Notes under the pieces: model-generated
What the model was told of the DNA's origin: nothing
Databases searched by the model: none
The model's input: the letters and a program-made list of their open reading frames with translations, nothing else
Assembly (NCBI GenBank): GCA_942491185.1
Contig: CALOAB010000018.1
Span: 186,001 to 250,000 of the forward strand
Origin: SLRI01 sp942491185
GTDB taxonomy: Bacteria; Pseudomonadota; Alphaproteobacteria; Geminicoccales; Geminicoccaceae
Length of the DNA: 64,000 bases
Direction of reading: 5' to 3'
Shown here: one piece after another, positions 33,615-42,240 of the stretch
Numbering within the stretch: position 1 is the first letter of the stretch
Layout: each line of letters opens with the position of its first letter
Translations under genes and position numbers: made by a program

Positions 33615-34349
33615 GTGCACGAAAAGCCACTCTCCCGGTCGTTCTATGCGACCCAGCCGGCGCCTTGCCCCTATCTCGACGGGCGGACAGAGCAACGTAT
33701 CGTCACGCCCTTTTTTGCCGGCGACGACGCCGTCTTTTTCGACGGCCTCAACCAGGCCGGCTTTCGCCGCAGCCACGGCTTTCTCTACCGTCCAGCCTGC
33801 CCCGGCTGCCAATCCTGCATTCCCGTCCGGGTGCCGGTCCAGCGATTTGTCTGGACGCGCCGGTTCCGCAAGGTTTGGGGCAAGAACACCGACATCACAG
33901 CCGAGCGACGGCCGGCGACGGCGACCGACGAGCAATACGCGTTGTTCAAGAGCTACCTGGAAGCCCGCCACGACGATGGTGGCATGGCCCGGATGAGCCG
34001 CGAGGACTACCGAGAGCTGGTCGAGAACGCACCGAGCGACACATTCGTCGTCGAGTTCCGCCAAGCCGGCAAACTGGCGGCGGTGGCCCTCTCCGATCAG
34101 TTGCTGTCGGGCCTTTCCGGCGTCTACAAATTCTTCGCGCCGGACCTCGAGAAGCGGAGCCCCGGCACTTTCGTGATCCTCTGGCACATCGTCGAGGCGG
34201 CGCGACTGGGCCTGCCCTTCGTCTATCTCGGCTATTGGATCGAGCACTCGCGCAAGATGCGCTACAAGGCACAATTCCAGCCAATCGAGCAGCTCGGGCC
34301 AAGCGGCTGGTGCCCGTTGCCGCCCTTGACCGCAGCATCCGACAGCTGA
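33615..34349 (+). CDS. bpt: Arginyl/leucyl-tRNA-protein transferase (Bpt/Ate family)
   Basis: Adds an amino acid from aminoacyl-tRNA to the N-terminus of proteins with acidic ends, marking them for ClpAP (N-degron pathway). About 244 residues. Family landmarks: APCPYLDGRTEQRIVTPFFA, FRRSHGFLYRPACPGCQSCI-PVRVPV, KSYLEARHDDGGM, the GNAT-like core VALSDQLLSGLSGVYKFFAP, GTFVILWHIVEAARLGLPFV-YLGYWI and KMRYKAQFQPIEQL. The four N-terminal cysteines are kept. Start chosen at GTG 33615 to fit the family; a GTG at 33564 would add 17 residues. Confidence 0.9.
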   Translation: MHEKPLSRSFYATQPAPCPYLDGRTEQRIVTPFFAGDDAVFFDGLNQAGFRRSHGFLYRPACPGCQSCIPVRVPVQRFVWTRRFRKVWGKNTDITAERRPATATDEQYALFKSYLEARHDDGGMARMSREDYRELVENAPSDTFVVEFRQAGKLAAVALSDQLLSGLSGVYKFFAPDLEKRSPGTFVILWHIVEAARLGLPFVYLGYWIEHSRKMRYKAQFQPIEQLGPSGWCPLPPLTAASDS

Positions 34350-34466
34350 TCCACCGCCGCGGGTCGTGGCATCCTGTCGCTGGCACCTTGCGGCATGCTG
34401 GGCTATCCAAACAGCTGGAAGCCTGACCGGAGGCGTCGGGTACGCTTGCAAACACTAGGAATAAAA

Positions 34467-35588
34467 ATGGCAACGCAGCGTCGCAACATCATCAAGACGC
34501 TCGGCGTCGGAGGCCTAGCCGCCGGCGCCGCAGCCTCGACCTTTCCCAAGCCCGCCATCTCGCAGGACCGCCGTGAATGGCGGATGGTGACCACTTGGCC
34601 CGCCAACTTCCCTGGCCTGGGCACTGGTGCCAACCTGCTGGGCGAGCTGATCACCAAGATGTCCGACGGCCGGCTGACCGTCCAGGTCTTTGGCGCTGGC
34701 GAGATCGTCCCGGCGTTCGAGTCGATGGACGCCGTCGGCAACGGCACCGTCGAGATGGGCCATGGCGCGCCCTATTACTGGCAAGGCAAGGTCAACGCCG
34801 CTGCCTATCTGGCTGCGATCCCGTTCGGCCTGACGGCCCAGGAGCAGAACGCCTGGTTCTATTACGGCGGCGGCCAGGAGCTGGCCGACAAAGTCTATGC
34901 CGAGATGGGCGCCAAGTTCTTCCCGTCGGGCAATACGGGGACCCAAATGGGCGGCTGGTTCAACAAGGAGATGAACGGGCTTTCCGACTATCAGGGCCTG
35001 AAGATGCGAATCCCCGGTCTCGGCGGCAAGGTCGTTGCCGCTGCTGGCGGCACGGTGGTCAACCTGCCCGGTGGCGAGATTCCCCCAGCCCTGCAGGCCG
35101 GCCAGATCGATGCCACTGAATGGGTCGGCCCCTACAACGACTTGGCCTTCGGCCTCTACCGCGCTGCCAAATACTACTACTACCCGGGCTGGCACGAGCC
35201 GGCGACCGTGCTCGAGAACTTCATCAATCTCGATGCCTGGAACGGCTTGCCCGACGACCTCAAGGCGATCGTCGAGGCGGCCAATCGCGCGGTCAATGTC
35301 ACCGTGCTCTCCGAGTTCGTCGCCCGCAACAACGATGCGCTCAGCACGCTGGTCAACGAGCACGGGGTCGAGCTTCGGCCGTTCAATGACGAGATCCTGG
35401 CCGGCCTCGGCCAGCTCGCGGGTGAGGTGATGAGCGACGAGGCATCGGCTGACCCGCTCTCGCGCGAGGTCATGGACAGCCTCTTGAACTTCCGTGACAT
35501 GGCGAAGTCTTGGGCTGGCGTCTCCGAGCAGTCCTTCATGACCGCTCGCCTGCTTCCCTTCGAGTTCGCGCAACCGTCAGGCGGCTGA
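34467..35588 (+). CDS. dctP: TRAP transporter substrate-binding protein
   Basis: Periplasmic solute receptor of a TRAP transporter, 373 residues. Twin-arginine-type signal (QRRNIIKTLGVGGLAAGAAA). The mature protein shows the DctP/TRAP motifs: EWRMVTTWPANFPGLGTGAN, FGAGEIVPAFESMDAVGNGT, MGHGAPYYW, LKMRIPGLGGKVVAAAGGTV-VNLPGGEIPPALQAGQIDAT-EWVGPYND. Likely ligand: a carboxylate or keto acid; a conserved Arg (KMRIPG) would hold the carboxyl group. The ATG at 34467 is preceded by TAGGAATAAAA. Its probable membrane partners dctQM are on the opposite strand, 1.1 kb away. Confidence 0.93.
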   Translation: MATQRRNIIKTLGVGGLAAGAAASTFPKPAISQDRREWRMVTTWPANFPGLGTGANLLGELITKMSDGRLTVQVFGAGEIVPAFESMDAVGNGTVEMGHGAPYYWQGKVNAAAYLAAIPFGLTAQEQNAWFYYGGGQELADKVYAEMGAKFFPSGNTGTQMGGWFNKEMNGLSDYQGLKMRIPGLGGKVVAAAGGTVVNLPGGEIPPALQAGQIDATEWVGPYNDLAFGLYRAAKYYYYPGWHEPATVLENFINLDAWNGLPDDLKAIVEAANRAVNVTVLSEFVARNNDALSTLVNEHGVELRPFNDEILAGLGQLAGEVMSDEASADPLSREVMDSLLNFRDMAKSWAGVSEQSFMTARLLPFEFAQPSGG

Positions 35589-35622
35589 TCGCCACTTCAT
35601 CGCGCCTGTTGCGTAAGGAGAC

Positions 35623-35653
35623 GAAGCGCCGGCCAGCAATTGGCCGGCGCTTC
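35623..35653 (+). terminator. Strong hairpin after the TRAP receptor gene
   Basis: GAAGCGCCGGCCA (35623-35635) and TGGCCGGCGCTTC (35641-35653) pair perfectly over 13 bp around the loop GCAAT, 34 bases after the dctP stop. The downstream tail (TGCTTGG) is only weakly T-rich. Confidence 0.75.
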
Positions 35654-35701
35654 TGCTTGGTGCGCCCAAGCCGGTCGATCCCCAGGCGATCCGAGCGACT
35701 G

Positions 35702-35821
35702 TCACCAAGCGATGAGGCTGAGGCCGAGAAAGATCGCCAGCCAGACAAGCAGGCCGGCCAAAGTCGCAACCAGCATCGCCCATCGGACGCCCCATGGCGC
35801 GCTTGCCTCGCCGACACCCAT
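35702..35821 (-). CDS. Possible 39-residue membrane peptide
   Basis: A short frame starting at ATG 35821: a polar start (GVGEASAPWGVRWA), then one strongly hydrophobic helix, LVATLAGLLVWLAIFLGLSL, ending IAW-stop. An ATG at 35914 would add 31 residues of low quality. It could be a small membrane protein in an otherwise empty gap. No ribosome site stands out and no homologue is known to me. Confidence 0.3.
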   Translation of the reverse strand: MGVGEASAPWGVRWAMLVATLAGLLVWLAIFLGLSLIAW

Positions 35822-36247
35822 TCGAGCATCGTCGCCATCGCGCGCCGGCAGACCCACCCGATCCAGAGCCCGCGGGCCATTGCCGAGCATGCCGGAGGGC
35901 GGATGGAGGGGCATCAGCCGCGCATTTGCCGCTTTCGGGCGTCCATCGGCGCCGCGGCACGCTTGCCGCCGCCGAATGACCCGGCGCGAATTCTGCTCGA
36001 GATTGGCCTATGACACTGTGACATCGGCAACCACCCTGGACGTTTAGGATGCGCTCTCGGCCACGTCGCCGTCACTCACGGCGTCTGGGGGCGCATCTCG
36101 GTGGGCAAGCCGATCCGGCCTCAAGAGGCCGACTACGACGCACCCACTGTCTATTTTGCCAGCCGGCGCCGCTTCGTGGAACTAATCGACACTCAGGCGT
36201 AATCCGATACGAAGTAGTGCCGTGTTCTCTTCTCCGCGGACGACCGG
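35822..36247. other. Intergenic region without recognisable gene
   Basis: 426 bases between the dctP terminator region and the YcgN-type gene, which ends at 36248. The stretch from about 36000 to 36240 is less GC-rich than its surroundings. No frame gives a recognisable protein and no RNA gene was found. Confidence 0.4.
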
Positions 36248-36715
36248 TCATTCACGGCTGTCGTCGAATGGCCATGTGACCAGGCGTTCGGTGAGGCACT
36301 CTGGATCGACCGACGGCTCGCCAACGACGCGGCCCAGGATCGAGCGATTTCGCGCATGGATCGTGCTGGTATCGCCGCTGACGAGATGATGCCAGCTGGG
36401 CAGGCCCCTTCCCTCGGCGAGGCGGCGATAGGCGCAGGACGGCGGCATCAGGCCCAGGAGGTCCGTTCGCTCGGGTGCCAGTCGGGCGCAGCTCGGCACG
36501 CGATCGGTGCGGTTGGCGTAGTCGGTGCAGCGGCAGGTCGAGAGATCGAGCAGGCGACAGGCGACGTCGGTGAAATAGACCGTGTCGGGATCATCCTCGT
36601 CCTCGAGCTTGACGAGGCAGCACTTGGCGCAGCCGTCGCAAACGGCTTCCCATTCCTCGGTCGTGAAGGCCCAAAGCGGCTTTGCTTCCCAGAACGGCGG
36701 CACGTCGGCGCTCAT
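36248..36715 (-). CDS. YcgN family cysteine-cluster protein
   Basis: 155 residues. Cysteine-rich pattern CDGCAKCCLVKLEDED, TDVACRLLD, STCRCTDYANR, VPSCARL and PPSCAYRRLAEG, matching the YcgN/UPF0260 family, probably binding zinc or an iron-sulfur cluster. Family N-terminus PPFWEAKPLWAFTTEEWEAV is present. Start ATG 36715 overlaps the dctM stop (ATGA), so it is co-transcribed with dctQM. Function unknown. Confidence 0.9.
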   Translation of the reverse strand: MSADVPPFWEAKPLWAFTTEEWEAVCDGCAKCCLVKLEDEDDPDTVYFTDVACRLLDLSTCRCTDYANRTDRVPSCARLAPERTDLLGLMPPSCAYRRLAEGRGLPSWHHLVSGDTSTIHARNRSILGRVVGEPSVDPECLTERLVTWPFDDSRE

Positions 36716-38097
36716 CCGAAGATGACGCTCGGCAGCCATGTCGCCATTGCCGGGAACAAGGCGAGCAGCGTGAGGCCGATGAGCTGAATGATCACGAAGG
36801 GGATGATGCCACGGTAGATATCCATGGTCGTGACCTCGGGTGGTGCCACGCCGCGCAGGTAGAAGAGGGCGAAGCCGAAGGGCGGCGTGAGGAAGCTGGT
36901 CTGCAGGTTCATCGCGATCATCACCCCGAGCCAGATCGGATCGAGGCCCATCATGAGCAGGATCGGCCCGACGATCGGCACGACGACGAAGACGATCTCG
37001 ATGAAATCGAGGAAGAAGCCCAAGAAGAACATCAGCGCCATGACGACGAGCATGGCGCCGAAGGCACCGCCCGGCATGGCCGAGAGCACGTCGGTGACGA
37101 TCTCCTCGCCGCCCAGGCCACGAAAGACCAGCGAGAAGACCGAGGCGCCGAGCAGGATGACGAAGACCATGCAGCTGATCTTGGTCGTCTGCTGCATGAC
37201 CGAGCGAATGACCTCGAAGCTGAGCTGGCCCCGGAAGGCCGCCAGCAGCATGGCACCGATAGCACCCACCGAGGCTGATTCCGTGGGAGTGGCGATGCCG
37301 GCCAGGATCGAGCCCAGGACCGCGATGATCAAGATCGCCGGCGGCAGGAGCGCGGTCAGGACGTCGCGCCAGAGATTGGTGCCGGCCTCCATGACGAGTG
37401 GTGGCGCCTTCTCAGGCGCTATCGTCGCCTGGATGATCTGCCAGGTGATGTAGAGACAGACGAGCATCAGGCCGGGCAGCATGGCGCCAGCAAAAAGATC
37501 GACCACCGAGACCGGCGACGGTGCGAAATTGCCGAGTGCCAGCTGGGCCTGGCTGTTGGCGCCCTGCATGATGTCGCCCAGGATGACGAGCGCGATCGAG
37601 GGTGGGATGATCTGGCCGAGCGTGCCTGCGGCACAGATCGTGCCGGTGGCGAGCTTCGGGTCGTAGCCGGCCTTGAGCATGGTCGGCAGCGACAGCAGGC
37701 CCATGGTCACGACCGTGGCACCGACGATCCCGGTGGAGGCGGCGAGCAGTGCTCCCACGATGGTCACTGAGACCGACAGACCGCCCCTGACCCTGGCGAG
37801 CAGCAGGCCCATCGTCTGCAGCAGCTGATCGGCGATTCGCGCCCGCTCGAGCATCACGCCCATGAAGACGAAGAGCGGCACGGCCACCAGCACCTCGTTG
37901 ACCATGGTGCCGAAATAGCGGGACGGCAGGCCGCCCAGGAGCCGGATGTCGAAGATCCCGAGCCACCAGCCGAGCGAGGCGAAGAAGAGCGACACGCCGG
38001 CCAGCGTGAACGCCACCGGAAATCCCAAGATCAGCACGACGCAGGTCACGGCGAACATGACCAGGCTGAGGATTTCACCGATCAGGGCGTCGCTCAT
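36712..38097 (-). CDS. dctM: TRAP transporter large permease subunit
   Basis: A 461-residue inner-membrane protein with about 12 helices that carries the sodium-coupled transport step of TRAP transporters. Family landmarks: VFMGVMLERARIADQLL, GATVVTMGLLSLPTMLKAGY, ICAAGTLGQIIPPSIALVIL-GDIMQ, TPTESASVGAIGAMLLAAFRG, LLGASVFSLVF, FFLGFFLDFIEIVFVVVPIV-GPIL and FLTPPFGFALFYLRG. Overlaps dctQ upstream by 4 bp and the YcgN gene downstream by 4 bp. Confidence 0.95.
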   Translation of the reverse strand: MSDALIGEILSLVMFAVTCVVLILGFPVAFTLAGVSLFFASLGWWLGIFDIRLLGGLPSRYFGTMVNEVLVAVPLFVFMGVMLERARIADQLLQTMGLLLARVRGGLSVSVTIVGALLAASTGIVGATVVTMGLLSLPTMLKAGYDPKLATGTICAAGTLGQIIPPSIALVILGDIMQGANSQAQLALGNFAPSPVSVVDLFAGAMLPGLMLVCLYITWQIIQATIAPEKAPPLVMEAGTNLWRDVLTALLPPAILIIAVLGSILAGIATPTESASVGAIGAMLLAAFRGQLSFEVIRSVMQQTTKISCMVFVILLGASVFSLVFRGLGGEEIVTDVLSAMPGGAFGAMLVVMALMFFLGFFLDFIEIVFVVVPIVGPILLMMGLDPIWLGVMIAMNLQTSFLTPPFGFALFYLRGVAPPEVTTMDIYRGIIPFVIIQLIGLTLLALFPAMATWLPSVIFG

Positions 38098-38645
38098 GCC
38101 TTGAGCTCGGTCAGCGGCTGGGCATCGACGGTGAAGCCCGGATAACGCTTGAGCACCAGAATGCTGCGCCCGGCCAGTGACAGGCCCTGCAGGGTGACGA
38201 GGATGCAGAAGATCGGGATGATCGTCTTGAACAGGAAGAGGCCCGGCAGCCCGCCGGCCTCCCGGCTCATCTCCAGCCTTTCCCAGGACGCCCCGACATA
38301 GGGGACCGAGAACCAGAAGACGATGGCCATCATCGGCAGCAGCATGAACACCACGCCGCAGAGATTGATCCAGGCTTTGTAGCGATTACCGGCCGGCCGG
38401 TAGAAGACGTCGACCCGGACATGCCCGTCATGCAGCAGCGTGTAGGCGGCGGCCAGCATGAAGACCGCACCGTGCATCCAGACATAGGTCTCCTGGATCC
38501 AGACACGCCCCCAGGAAAAACCGTAGCGCGCGACCACGACGCCGAAGGTCACGATCACCATGGCGAGCGTCAGCCAGGAGACGGTTCGACCGATCGTGTC
38601 GTTCAGCCGGTCGACGCCGCGCACGAAGCGGGCGAGGTTGTCCAT
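38094..38645 (-). CDS. dctQ: TRAP transporter small permease subunit
   Basis: 183 residues, four membrane helices. Starts LARFVRGVDRLNDTIGRTVS followed by WLTLAMVIVTFGVVVARYGF, then the signature region WIQETYVWMHGAVFMLAAAY-TLLHDGHVRVDVFY, later GVVFMLLPMMAIVFWFSVPY and IIPIFCILVTLQGLSLAGRS. Forms the membrane complex with DctM. No substrate-binding protein precedes it; the likely one is the dctP at 34467 on the other strand. Confidence 0.93.
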   Translation of the reverse strand: MDNLARFVRGVDRLNDTIGRTVSWLTLAMVIVTFGVVVARYGFSWGRVWIQETYVWMHGAVFMLAAAYTLLHDGHVRVDVFYRPAGNRYKAWINLCGVVFMLLPMMAIVFWFSVPYVGASWERLEMSREAGGLPGLFLFKTIIPIFCILVTLQGLSLAGRSILVLKRYPGFTVDAQPLTELKA

Positions 38646-38766
38646 GTCGCCTCCCAGTCCCTGCCGGCCGGTCCTTGACGGCAGTTCTCGCTGCCATGCC
38701 GGTCGGGCGCTTCTACACAGGCCACCAATTCAGGGCAACGGCAAGGCACCTGCGGCCATAGGGACA

Positions 38767-39909
38767 TCAGCGGCCCGACAAGAGCCGTTTGGCGATGACG
38801 AGCCGCATGATCTCGTTCGTGCCTTCGAGGATGCGATGCGCGCGCGTGTCACGAAAATAGCGCTCGACCCCGTGGTCCTCGAGATAGCCGTAGCCGCCGA
38901 GCAACTGCAGCGCCCGATCGACGACGGCAAAGCCGATATCGGTGGCAAAGCGCTTGGCCATCGCGGCTGCCATCGTGGCGTCGGCGGCACCGGCATCGAG
39001 CTTTTGCGCGGCGCTGTAGACCAGGAGCCGCGCCGCCTCGAGCTCGGTCGCCATGTCGGCAAGCGTGAACTGCACCGACTGAAAGTCGGCTAGAGGCTGG
39101 TCGAACTGGCGTCGGTCCTTCACATGCTTGAGGCTCACATCCAGGCAGGCCGCTGCGGCACCCAGCGAGCAGGCAGCGATGTTGACACGGCCACCATCGA
39201 GCCCGGCCATGGCGATCTTGAAGCCTGTGCCCTCGGCGCCGAGGCGGTTGGCACGCGGCACGCGGCAGTCGTCCAGGTGCACCATGGCGGTAGGCTGGGA
39301 GTGCCAGCCGAGCTTGCGCTCATTGGCACCGAAGCTAATGCCGGGGCGATCGCCCTCGACCAGGAACGCGGAGATGCCCTTTGGCCCAGGGCCACCGGTC
39401 CGCGCCATGATCAGATAGAGATCGCTTCGCCCGCCACCGGAGATGAAGGCCTTGCTGCCGTCCAGCACGTAGGCCTCGCCGTCGGCGCGCGCCGTCGTCC
39501 GCAAGCTCGCCGCATCAGAGCCGGCGCCGGGCTCGGTCAGGCAGTAGCTCGCAAAATGCTGCATGGCGACCAGCGCCGGCAGGAAGCGCGCCTGCTGCGC
39601 GGGATCGCCAAAGCGGTCGATCATCCAGGCGACCATATTGTGGATCGAGAGATAGGCCGCCGTCGAGGTGCAGCCCACCGCCAGCGCTTCGAACAGGATC
39701 GCGGCCTCGGCGCGCCCGAGACCGGCGCCGCCGTTCTCCTCCGCTACGCAGATGGCCGCCATGCCGAGCTCGGCGGCCTTCCGCAGGGTCTCTTCCGGGA
39801 AGATCTCAGCCTCGTCCCAATGGGCCGCGTGCGGTGCCAGCTCGTTCACCGCGAAGTCGCACGCCATGTCCTGCAGCGCCTGCTGCTCGGGCGTCAGCGA
39901 GAACTCCAT
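38767..39909 (-). CDS. Acyl-CoA dehydrogenase, isobutyryl-CoA dehydrogenase-like
   Basis: FAD enzyme that introduces an alpha-beta double bond in acyl-CoA. 380 residues. Motifs: YCLTEPGAGSDAASLRTTA (FAD/substrate loop), GSKAFISGGG, DRRQFDQPLADFQSVQFTLA, LQLLGGYGYL and ILEGTNEIMRLVIAKRLL with the catalytic Glu. The pattern, including AYLSIHNMVAWMIDRFG, is closest to the branched-chain (valine pathway) ACAD8 type. No other valine-degradation genes are adjacent, so substrate is inferred. Next gene downstream is dctQ, 121 bp away. Confidence 0.9.
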   Translation of the reverse strand: MEFSLTPEQQALQDMACDFAVNELAPHAAHWDEAEIFPEETLRKAAELGMAAICVAEENGGAGLGRAEAAILFEALAVGCTSTAAYLSIHNMVAWMIDRFGDPAQQARFLPALVAMQHFASYCLTEPGAGSDAASLRTTARADGEAYVLDGSKAFISGGGRSDLYLIMARTGGPGPKGISAFLVEGDRPGISFGANERKLGWHSQPTAMVHLDDCRVPRANRLGAEGTGFKIAMAGLDGGRVNIAACSLGAAAACLDVSLKHVKDRRQFDQPLADFQSVQFTLADMATELEAARLLVYSAAQKLDAGAADATMAAAMAKRFATDIGFAVVDRALQLLGGYGYLEDHGVERYFRDTRAHRILEGTNEIMRLVIAKRLLSGR

Positions 39910-39965
39910 GGCTAAGGCTCCCTGCGAATGGCTGGCTGCGATTGGCCGGCGGGGCGAGCCGCTGC

Positions 39966-40772
39966 TCAGCTGATCTTGAGCGTCAGGCCACCATCGACCA
40001 CGAGCTCGATGCCGGTGATGTAGCGGGCATCGTCACTGGCGAGGAAGAGCGCTGCACGTGCGACGTCCCAGGCGTCACCCATGTGCCCCATGGGCACCTG
40101 CGCGTCGCGCTTATTCCACATCGCCTCGATGTCGCCCCCGGCGTAGCTCTGGGCGAGCCCGGCCGAGTGCTCGACCATCGGTGTCCGCATCAGCCCCGGC
40201 AGGATCGCGTTGCAGCGGATCTTGGCCGCCGCCTCCTCGACCGCGGTCGCTCGGGTCAGATGGGTCAGCGCGGCCTTGCTCGCATAGTAGGTCGCATAAG
40301 GGACGCCGATATGGCGGATGGCAGCGATCGACGAGATGTTGATGATCGCACCTCCGCCTTGCCGGCGCATATGCGGGATCGCCTCCTTCATGGCGAGAAA
40401 AGCGCCCTTCAGATTGACCGCCAGCACCCGGTCCCACAACGCGTCGTCGACGTCGACGACGCCGCCGGTCTCCGCAATGCCGACATTGTTGTGCAGGATG
40501 TCGATTTGCCCGTGCGCCTCGATGACGGCGTCGACCGTGGCCTTGACCTCAGCATGCCGGGTAACGTCGCACCCGAGTGGCAGGGCGCTGCCGCCCTCCG
40601 CCTCGATCAGGCCAACCGTCTCGGCAGCGGCTTTGGCATCGATGTCGGCGCAGACGACCTTCGCACCCTCACGGGCGAAGAGGACCGACGTCGCCTTGCC
40701 GTTGCCCCAGCCCGGCCCCGACGATCCAGCACCCATGACCAAAGCGACCTTGCCGGCCAGCCTTCCCGCCAT
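39966..40772 (-). CDS. Short-chain dehydrogenase/reductase
   Basis: A 268-residue classical SDR. Nucleotide loop VALVMGAGSSGPGWGNGKAT (an expanded G-rich loop), ADIDA after beta-2 (Asp favours NAD), NNVGI, catalytic Ser in NISSIAAIRH, YASK (YxxxK), and PGLMRTPMV. The end, SDDARYITGIELVVDGG, is typical. The substrate is unknown. It is upstream of the acyl-CoA dehydrogenase (56-bp gap, same strand), so both may serve the same catabolic pathway. Confidence 0.9.
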   Translation of the reverse strand: MAGRLAGKVALVMGAGSSGPGWGNGKATSVLFAREGAKVVCADIDAKAAAETVGLIEAEGGSALPLGCDVTRHAEVKATVDAVIEAHGQIDILHNNVGIAETGGVVDVDDALWDRVLAVNLKGAFLAMKEAIPHMRRQGGGAIINISSIAAIRHIGVPYATYYASKAALTHLTRATAVEEAAAKIRCNAILPGLMRTPMVEHSAGLAQSYAGGDIEAMWNKRDAQVPMGHMGDAWDVARAALFLASDDARYITGIELVVDGGLTLKIS

Positions 40773-40793
40773 CCTGCCTCTTCCTCTGGCCCG

Positions 40794-42092
40794 TCAGTCC
40801 TCGGAAATCGGCTCGAGACGGGCGATCTCGAGCAGCGACAAGCGATGTCGATCGCGCTTCTTCACGGTGACGCGGTAGAGGCCGAGACTCACGGTCTCAC
40901 CCTCATTGGGGATGCGCTCGGCCAGATCGATGACGAGCCCGGCCAGCGTCACCGCATCGTCCTCGGGCAGGTCCCAATCCATCATCCGGTTGAGCCGCCG
41001 GATCTGGGTCTGACCGCCAGCCAGCAAGCTACCACCCGGTTGCCGCTCGACGTCGTCGAGCTCGCGGTCGTCGGCCTCCGCGACCTCGCCGACGATGGCC
41101 TCCAGGATGTCCTGGAGCGTCACGAGCCCCTGGAGGTCGCCATACTCGTCGACGACCAGCGCCATGTGCGTCTTCTTCTGCCGGAACTGCTCGAGCTGCT
41201 TTCTGAGCGGGGTCGTCTCCGGCACGAACCACGGCTCGCGCATGACATCGCCGATCGTCGGCTCCGCCGGCGTCTGGCCGGCTGGCGTCTGGTCGGTCAG
41301 CGGCACGATCTCGGAAACCAGGGCAGCTAGCAGATCGCGCAGGTGCAGGATGCCGACGATCTGGTCGATCGAGCCACGATAGACCGGATAGCGGCTGAAC
41401 GGTTCGTCCTTGAGCCGGACAACGGCATCGCGGACCAACATGCCGGCATCGAGCGCCAGGACGCGGCGACGATGGGTCATGACCTCGTCGACCCCGACAT
41501 GCTCGAGATCGAGCACACCGTCGAGCATGTCATGCGCGTGCTTGGCGAGCTCACCGCCGGCGCCCAGCGCATCGATGATTCCACGCAGCTGCTGGCTCGC
41601 GGAGATCACGTCCTCGGCATTGGTGGGAATGCGCAGGCTGCGCAGCACGAGCCGGACCACCCAGCCGATGGCGGTGGTGAGCGGCCGGAAAAGGATGACC
41701 AGGGCGCGCAAGGGTGCAGCGATGCGCAGCGCGATCGCGTCGTGCTGCCGGATCGCTATGGTCTTCGGCACGACCTCGGAGAAGATGACGATGAGCACCG
41801 TCATGATCGCGGTGGCGTAGACCACGCCCGCATCGCCGAAGAGCCTGAGCAGAACATCGGTGGCCAGCGCTGCCGCCAGGATGTTGACGATGTTGTTGCC
41901 GAGCAGGAGCGTGCTGATCAGCCGCTCGCGGTCGTCGAGCAGCGTGACGAGCGTTGCCGCACGCCGATTGCCCGACTGCGCAAGGCCGGTGGCCTTGGCT
42001 CTGCCGGTAGCGGTTACCGCGGTCTCGCTGCCTGAAAATATACCCGATAGCAAAAGCAGCAGCAGGATCGCGACGACGTAAAACGTGATCAA
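40794..42092 (-). CDS. CNNM/CorC family protein (DUF21-CBS-CorC)
   Basis: A 432-residue membrane protein. The DUF21 domain (residues about 1-190) has helices such as FYVVAILLLLLLSGIFSGSE, the motif SGSETAVTATGRAKA and LLLGNNIVNILAAALATDVL. Two CBS domains follow (VMTHRRRVLALDAGMLVRDA; MREPWFVPETTPLRKQLEQF), then a C-terminal CorC/HlyC transporter-associated domain (GLVIDLAERIPNEGETVSLG). The family is linked to magnesium and cobalt efflux or homeostasis. Older annotations call it hemolysin-like, which is misleading. Confidence 0.92.
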   Translation of the reverse strand: MITFYVVAILLLLLLSGIFSGSETAVTATGRAKATGLAQSGNRRAATLVTLLDDRERLISTLLLGNNIVNILAAALATDVLLRLFGDAGVVYATAIMTVLIVIFSEVVPKTIAIRQHDAIALRIAAPLRALVILFRPLTTAIGWVVRLVLRSLRIPTNAEDVISASQQLRGIIDALGAGGELAKHAHDMLDGVLDLEHVGVDEVMTHRRRVLALDAGMLVRDAVVRLKDEPFSRYPVYRGSIDQIVGILHLRDLLAALVSEIVPLTDQTPAGQTPAEPTIGDVMREPWFVPETTPLRKQLEQFRQKKTHMALVVDEYGDLQGLVTLQDILEAIVGEVAEADDRELDDVERQPGGSLLAGGQTQIRRLNRMMDWDLPEDDAVTLAGLVIDLAERIPNEGETVSLGLYRVTVKKRDRHRLSLLEIARLEPISED

Positions 42093-42240
42093 GGAGTTGC
42101 CCCGATGGCCATCAAGCGGCCGATCCCTCGGCAGTTAGCGGCTCACTCGCCGTAAATCAATGCGGCGATGACTGTGAGCTGTTCGGCCTTGGCCGTTTCT
42201 CCGTCAGCTCGAGCCTTGCCGAGCGCTCATCGAGCGAGGC

